From Pseudomonas entomophila (GTDB taxonomy: Bacteria > Pseudomonadota > Gammaproteobacteria > Pseudomonadales > Pseudomonadaceae): a DNA stretch of 64,000 nt. A program made the translations under genes and the position numbers. Numbering within the stretch: position 1 is the first letter of the stretch; each line of letters begins with the position of its first letter. Location of the stretch: positions 1,141,501 through 1,205,500 of the forward strand of contig NZ_CP070982.1 of NCBI RefSeq assembly GCF_018417595.1. The letters run 5' to 3'. Positions 60,113 to 64,000 of this stretch are shown piece after piece. Under the pieces are notes generated by a model. That model did no database searches and was not told where the DNA came from. It saw only the letters and a list, made by a program, of their open reading frames with translations.

Positions 60113-60415
60113 TCAGAGCTCTTGGCTCATCTGCTTGAGGAACGCCTGGATGGTGGCCTCGTTGCGTTTGAAGAAATGCCATTGGCCGACTTTCTGGCTG
60201 CTGATCAAGCCAGCGCGCTGCAGGGTGGCCAGGTGCGCGGAGACGGTCGACTGCGACAGGCCGCAGCGTTGGTCGATCTGCCCGGCGCAGACACCGTTAT
60301 CGGTGCTGTGCTGCTGGTCGGGGAACTGCACTGCCGGGTCCTTCAGCCAGGCGAGGATTTCGCGCCGGACCGGGTGGGACAGGGCTTTTATGATTTCGTC
60401 GAGATCGATCGGCAT
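60113..60415 (-). CDS. ArsR-family transcriptional regulator
   Basis: 100 residues with the winged helix ('IIKALSHPVRREILAWL', recognition helix 'GLSQSTVSAHLATLQRAGLI'). The classical ELCVCDL metal motif is missing; the two cysteines are 43 and 51, which could sense thiol-reactive electrophiles, fitting a neighbour that reduces electrophilic alkenes. A palindromic operator lies 25-70 bp upstream. It likely represses itself and the xenB-like gene. Confidence 0.85.
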   Translation of the reverse strand: MPIDLDEIIKALSHPVRREILAWLKDPAVQFPDQQHSTDNGVCAGQIDQRCGLSQSTVSAHLATLQRAGLISSQKVGQWHFFKRNEATIQAFLKQMSQEL

Positions 60416-60439
60416 GGCGGGGTCTCAGGCTGTGTAACG

Positions 60440-60485
60440 GTATATCGCGATGAGGCGAAATATAAATCGGTAGTTCGCGATATAC
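60440..60485 (-). promoter_or_regulatory. Candidate operator of the arsR-xenB operon
   Basis: GTATATCGCGA (60440-60450) and its exact inverse TCGCGATATAC (60475-60485) face each other 24 bp apart, just upstream of the arsR start. A related half site (TCGCTATATCG) lies at about 60518-60528. AT-rich inverted repeats of this kind are typical ArsR sites. Confidence 0.6.
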
Positions 60486-60568
60486 AAATATGAAAGTGTT
60501 CTGAGCTGAGCTGCAATCGCTATATCGGGTCATGACGATGTGGGCCGGGCCAGTGCTAGACTGCCGCC

Positions 60569-61162
60569 ATGAACTACCTCGCACACCTGCACCTTGGCGG
60601 CGACGCGCCGCAACAACTGCTCGGCAGCCTGTATGGCGATTTCGTCAAAGGTGCGCTTGAGGGGCGTTTTCCCCCTGTGCTGGAGGCGGCGATCCGGCTG
60701 CACCGGCAAATCGACAGCTACACCGACAGCCATCCGCTGGTGTTGGCGGCGCTGGCGCGTTTCCCCCGGGAGCGGCGGCGTTTTGCCGGGATCGTGCTGG
60801 ACGTGTTTTTCGACCATTGCCTGGCGCGGCATTGGGGCGAGTACGCCGAGCGGCCGTTGGCGCAGTTCACCGGCGACTTCTACAAGGTGCTGCTGGCCGA
60901 ACCGGAGCTGCCGGGCCGGCTGGCGCGGATCGCGCCGTTCATGGCGGCGGACGACTGGCTGGGGGCCTACGGCGACTTCGCCATGCTGGAGCAGGTGTTC
61001 CAGGGCATCGCCCGGCGCCTGTCGCGGCCGGAAGGGATGACCGGGATGATGGACGAGGTGGAGCGGTTGTATACGCCGTTGCTGGCGGATTTTCGCGAGT
61101 TCTATCCGCAGTTGCAGGCCTTCGCCGCGGCCAAGCGCTCCGAATCTCTGGCCAGCTTGTAG
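60569..61162 (+). CDS. acpH: Acyl carrier protein phosphodiesterase
   Basis: 197 residues, DUF479/AcpH family, near the E. coli length. 'MNYLAHLHLGGDAPQQLLGSLYGDFVKG', 'IDSYTDSHPLV' and 'VFFDHCLARHW' carry the His/Asp residues of the metal site. It removes the phosphopantetheine arm from ACP. Single gene, divergent from arsR. Confidence 0.92.
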   Translation: MNYLAHLHLGGDAPQQLLGSLYGDFVKGALEGRFPPVLEAAIRLHRQIDSYTDSHPLVLAALARFPRERRRFAGIVLDVFFDHCLARHWGEYAERPLAQFTGDFYKVLLAEPELPGRLARIAPFMAADDWLGAYGDFAMLEQVFQGIARRLSRPEGMTGMMDEVERLYTPLLADFREFYPQLQAFAAAKRSESLASL

Positions 61163-61202
61163 GAGCAACTGTCTTGCTCAACTGCTAAAGCTAGCGCGAT
61201 CC

Positions 61203-61388
61203 CTGTGGGAGCGGGCTTGCCCCGCGAACACGGGCGAAGCCCGTGCCACCCTGCGCGTGTTGCTCGAATCGGCGTTGATCCAGGTGCAGATGCCGGCGCA
61301 GCCACAGGTAATGCACTAGGCCCTGGCCGGCCCTGTTCGCCGGCATGGGACTGCGGTGTGGCCTTCGCCAGCAAGGCTGGCTTCTACA
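61203..61388. repeat. REP fragments and a possible gene remnant in the acpH-olsA gap
   Basis: The 232-bp gap 61163-61394 holds a REP unit with GGGAGCGGGCTTGCCCCGCG (61203-61248 with its neighbour) and a half unit TTCGCCAGCAAGGCTGGC (61364-61381). Between them, on the minus strand, a short frame from ATG 61346 reads HYLWLRRHLHLDQRRFEQ, which looks like true coding sequence cut off by the REP. No other gene is supported. Confidence 0.5.
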
Positions 61389-61394
61389 TGATGC

Positions 61395-62177
61395 TCAGGC
61401 GGCCTTGGCCTGGCGGCGTGGCTCGATCTCCTCGACGCCGAACAACGCCACCTGGATCGCTTGCTGCGCCTGGAACGCCAGTGCCGCGCGTTCCTTGCCC
61501 GCGCTGCCGATCGGCGGCATCAGGTGGATCACCACTTCGCCCCGGTCATGCCCGAACAGGCGCATCAGGTGCGACACCAGGTCGTCTTCGCCAATGAACG
61601 GCGCGATCGGGTCGGGCTCGCCCGCGCGCAGGTACTGGATCGCCACCGGCTGCACCGGCGCGCCCTGGTCGATGGCCCCGGCCAGCAACCGACCATGGAA
61701 GGTGCGCAGGCTGCGGCCATCGGTGGTGGTGCCTTCGGGGAAGATCAGCAGCGGGTGAGCCTGCCCCAGCTGGCCGGCGATCTGCTCGCGCAGGCGCTGG
61801 GCGTCGCCGCCGCCGCGGCGGATGAACAGCGTCCCGGCTTTCTCGGCCAGCCAGCCGGCCACCGGCCAGTGGCGCACCTCGGCCTTGGACAGGAACGACA
61901 ACGGGGTGAGCATGCCGAGCAGGGGGATGTCGGTCCACGACACGTGGTTGCACACCCACAGCATCGGCCGTTGCGGCAGGGCGCCGACCACGCGTACGTC
62001 GAAGGGCAGGGCGGCGACCAGGCGCCCCATGAACAGGCGGGTCCAGCGTTGACGACGTTCGATGGAGGCTTTAAGCCCCAGGCGCTCGCCCAGGGCGATG
62101 ACGCTGGCCATGGCCAGGCCCAGCACCAGCACCAGGCACAGCCGCAGCAGGCGGGCACTGGCCCGCAGCCGCCGCAT
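61395..62177 (-). CDS. olsA: Lyso-ornithine lipid O-acyltransferase (PlsC family)
   Basis: 260 residues. A membrane helix (about 12-30) precedes the acyltransferase motifs: NHVSWTD (the H-x4-D catalytic pair, near residue 76) and FPEGTTTDG. OlsA adds the second acyl chain to lyso-ornithine lipid made by OlsB. Its ATG overlaps the olsB TGA by one base, so the two enzymes are co-translated. Confidence 0.9.
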   Translation of the reverse strand: MRRLRASARLLRLCLVLVLGLAMASVIALGERLGLKASIERRQRWTRLFMGRLVAALPFDVRVVGALPQRPMLWVCNHVSWTDIPLLGMLTPLSFLSKAEVRHWPVAGWLAEKAGTLFIRRGGGDAQRLREQIAGQLGQAHPLLIFPEGTTTDGRSLRTFHGRLLAGAIDQGAPVQPVAIQYLRAGEPDPIAPFIGEDDLVSHLMRLFGHDRGEVVIHLMPPIGSAGKERAALAFQAQQAIQVALFGVEEIEPRRQAKAA

Positions 62178-62932
62178 CAGACCGCCGCCTTGAAGTGGCG
62201 GGCGTAGCGCGGGCAGAGGTCGTCGCGCTTGAGCAGGATGAACACGTCGGCGACCTGGAAGTCCTCGTCCCAGCACGGCTCGCCGCAGATCTTCGCGCCC
62301 AGGCGCATGTAGGCCTTGAGCAGTGGCGGCAGCTCGGCGATGACGTTGTTCGGCAGGGCCAGGGTCGGCAGCGGGTTCTTCGGCTCGGCGCGCAGGTGCT
62401 CGGTGCACAGGTAGCGCTCGCGCAGGCGCTGCATGATCGCGTGGGCCTGCACGCCGCCGTCCTGCATGGGGATGCTGGCGCAGCCCATCAGGTAGCTGTA
62501 GCGGCCTTCGTTGAGCACTTCGGCCAGTTCCCCCCAGAGCACGGCGATGGTGCCGCCGTTGCGGTAGGCCGGGTCGACGCAGGTGCGGCCCAGTTCGAGG
62601 ATCGGGCCCTGCAATTGCAGCAGGCCGTGCAGGCTGAACTCTTCTTCGCTGTAGAAGCGCCCCAGGCTGCTGGCGGCCTGGTGGTCGAGCAGGCGGGTGG
62701 TGGCGACCAGCTGGCCGGTGGCCAGGTCGCGCACGCCGATGTGGCGGCAGTGGATGTCGTAGTCGTCCATGTCCAGGCCGTGTTCGGCGCCCTTGAGCTT
62801 GGCCTTGAATTCGCCGCTGAACACCTTGAAGCGCAGGGCCTGTGCTTCCTGCAGGGCCGCGGCGCCGACCAGGCGTTCGGCTTGCAGACGGCGTTCAGTG
62901 CTGTTGTCGCCAGAGCGAGCGATCCGAGTCAT
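62177..62932 (-). CDS. olsB: L-ornithine N-alpha-acyltransferase
   Basis: 251 residues, GNAT-like fold of the hemolysin/OlsB family. '[20 protein letters not shown]', '[16 protein letters not shown]' and '[23 protein letters not shown]' are conserved. It transfers a 3-hydroxyacyl chain from ACP to ornithine, the first step to ornithine lipids that replace phospholipids when phosphate is low. ATG 62932 follows GGAG; the GTG/ATG eight codons earlier is less likely. I see no obvious Pho box in the 144-bp divergent region. Confidence 0.9.
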   Translation of the reverse strand: MTRIARSGDNSTERRLQAERLVGAAALQEAQALRFKVFSGEFKAKLKGAEHGLDMDDYDIHCRHIGVRDLATGQLVATTRLLDHQAASSLGRFYSEEEFSLHGLLQLQGPILELGRTCVDPAYRNGGTIAVLWGELAEVLNEGRYSYLMGCASIPMQDGGVQAHAIMQRLRERYLCTEHLRAEPKNPLPTLALPNNVIAELPPLLKAYMRLGAKICGEPCWDEDFQVADVFILLKRDDLCPRYARHFKAAV

Positions 62933-63076
62933 TGCGAGTCTCCATAAGCCAGCCAAAGGGTTGCGGCCGGTCGGCTTTGTTGTGCAAAGTCAGCCTAGGT
63001 ACGCGTGGTGTCACCCCTGTGAATCTTTGGTGATGCTTGCGTGACACCCCCTCCGCCAGCCCACAAGGAGCGCCCG

Positions 63077-63964
63077 ATGGCCTGGTTGCAACGACTCAAT
63101 GACCCCCTGCGCCTGCCTTTGGCGGCGACGTTGGGCGAAACCTACACGGCCGTGCTCGAACGCCTCGGCGTGGTCGCGCCCTTCGAACTGGCAGTGCTTG
63201 GCGGGCGCTCGATGGCCACCCCGGGGCTGGCCTTCCTGCTGGGTTACCAGGCCGCGCTGCGGGTGCTCTGGCCCAGCGCGCCGGCCAGCCTGGGCGCGCT
63301 GTGCGCCACCGAGCGGCGCAGCGTGCGCCCGGCCGACATGCACACCCGGCTCGACGGGCTGCGCCTGACCGGCAGCAAGGATTTCGTCACGGCGGGCCTG
63401 GAAGCCGAATGGTTGCTGGTGGCGGCGCGCAATGAAGGGCAGGGCGAGGCGCCGAGGCTGCAACTGGCGGTGGTCTATCCGGGCGAGCCCGGCGTCACCC
63501 TTGATGCTTTACCGATGCTGCCGTTGATGCCTGAGGTCGGACATGGGCGGTTGTTGCTCAAGGAGGCGGCGTGTGAATTGCTGGCCGGTGATGGTTGGGA
63601 TGCCTATGTCAAACCCTTCCGCTCGCTTGAGGACCTCTATGTGCTCGCTGCCCTGGTGGGCTGGTTGCATGGCGTTGCGCAGGAATGTGCGTGGCCGCAG
63701 GATTTGCGCCTGCGCCTGGTGGGCCTGCTGGCCGGCTGTGCCGAGGGCAGTCGGCAATGCCCCGACAGCGTTGCCTGCCATCTGTTGCTGGGTGGATTGT
63801 TCGCTCAGTTTCAGAGCCTGCGCGGCGAAATCGACAAGGCCTTGGCGGCTGGCCCCGGGCACTGGGCGCAGTTGTGGCAGCGTGACCAGGGTGTGCTGGC
63901 CCTGGCCGCTGCGGCCCGCGACAAGCGCCTGGCCAAAGCCTGGACTGCCGCAGGATTGTCATGA
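63077..63964 (+). CDS. Acyl-CoA-dehydrogenase-like protein of uncertain activity
   Basis: 295 residues. The middle part (about 85-160) resembles the beta domain of acyl-CoA dehydrogenases: 'LDGLRLTGSKDFVTAGLEAEWLLVAARNEG', then 'LQLAVVYPGEPGVTLDALPMLPLMPEVGHGRLLLK'. A helical part follows (RSLEDLYVLAALVGWLHGVAQ). The protein is about 100 residues shorter than true dehydrogenases and I do not see the C-terminal FAD-binding motif or catalytic Glu. It may be a degenerate relative. ATG 63077 has a perfect AAGGAG site. It is divergent from olsB. Confidence 0.75.
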   Translation: MAWLQRLNDPLRLPLAATLGETYTAVLERLGVVAPFELAVLGGRSMATPGLAFLLGYQAALRVLWPSAPASLGALCATERRSVRPADMHTRLDGLRLTGSKDFVTAGLEAEWLLVAARNEGQGEAPRLQLAVVYPGEPGVTLDALPMLPLMPEVGHGRLLLKEAACELLAGDGWDAYVKPFRSLEDLYVLAALVGWLHGVAQECAWPQDLRLRLVGLLAGCAEGSRQCPDSVACHLLLGGLFAQFQSLRGEIDKALAAGPGHWAQLWQRDQGVLALAAAARDKRLAKAWTAAGLS

Positions 63965-64000
63965 ATGCCTGAGAGGCTGGGGGATCCATTGAACCGGGGC

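Noticed and set aside
60297..60584. 95-codon frame overlapping arsR and its operator
   Set aside because: Overlaps arsR in another frame and includes the palindromic operator; no ribosome site.
63965..64000. ATG at 63965 as the start of a further gene
   Set aside because: Only twelve codons are visible before the window ends and there is no ribosome site; it cannot be supported.

Overview
The window is GC-rich chromosomal DNA from a fluorescent Pseudomonas, most likely the P. putida group. This rests on the Pseudomonas-specific gene neighbourhoods (fagA-fumC-orfX-sodA; rpoN-hpf-ptsN-rapZ-npr; icmP next to bifA and sodB; olsB/olsA), on the protein sequences, and on the many REP-type inverted repeats between genes. 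It is almost entirely core genome. No prophage, CRISPR array, tRNA or rRNA was seen, and the only mobile element is one IS256-family insertion sequence.

Layout. 1-4.9 kb: the start of an SOS-box-controlled gene, an AEC carrier, an aromatic amino-acid permease, a sequence-damaged REP hairpin with poly-G and poly-C blocks, a carboxymuconolactone-decarboxylase-like protein, a Na+/Ca2+ exchanger family protein and an RlpA-like lipoprotein. 4.9-13.2 kb: gatCAB (amidotransferase that makes Gln-tRNA/Asn-tRNA) divergent from mreBCD-maf-rng (cell shape, nucleotide house-cleaning, RNase G). 13.3-21.5 kb: yhdP, a nitrilase-fold amidase, tldD, darP/yjgA and pmbA. 21.7-25.5 kb: a Fur-box-headed iron-sparing operon fagA-fumC-orfX-sodA followed by a ZIP metal transporter. 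25.6-32.6 kb, minus strand: kdsD-kdsC-lptC-lptA-lptB-rpoN-hpf-ptsN-rapZ-npr, joining LPS precursor synthesis and export to sigma-54 and the nitrogen-related PTS. 32.8-40.8 kb, plus strand: mlaFEDCB, ibaG, murA, hisG, hisD, hisC. Envelope genes thus dominate the centre of the window (LPS transport on one strand, phospholipid retrograde transport and peptidoglycan precursor synthesis on the other).

40.86-42.22 kb is an intact IS256-family element with imperfect terminal inverted repeats and a 9-bp target duplication, inserted at the tail of the hisC terminator. Beyond it lie an inverted repeat and an 11-copy hexanucleotide array touching the stop codon of an RND pump gene. 42.4-55.1 kb, minus strand: mexW/mexV-like pump, then a periplasmic iron-handling set (DUF1513 protein, imelysin-like lipoprotein, di-heme cytochrome-like lipoprotein, IcmP imelysin), the c-di-GMP phosphodiesterase bifA and iron superoxide dismutase sodB. 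55.3-64 kb: argO/argP, a short-chain epimerase, a coiled-coil membrane protein, an arsR-xenB-like pair, acpH, ornithine-lipid genes olsB-olsA and an acyl-CoA-dehydrogenase-like protein.

The points most worth checking are the probable AUU start of mreC, the missing canonical start of the exchanger gene, the poly-G/poly-C artefact around a REP hairpin, the iron-linked operons, and the IS/repeat junction between hisC and mexW. I did not find convincing evidence of a wholly undescribed multi-gene system.
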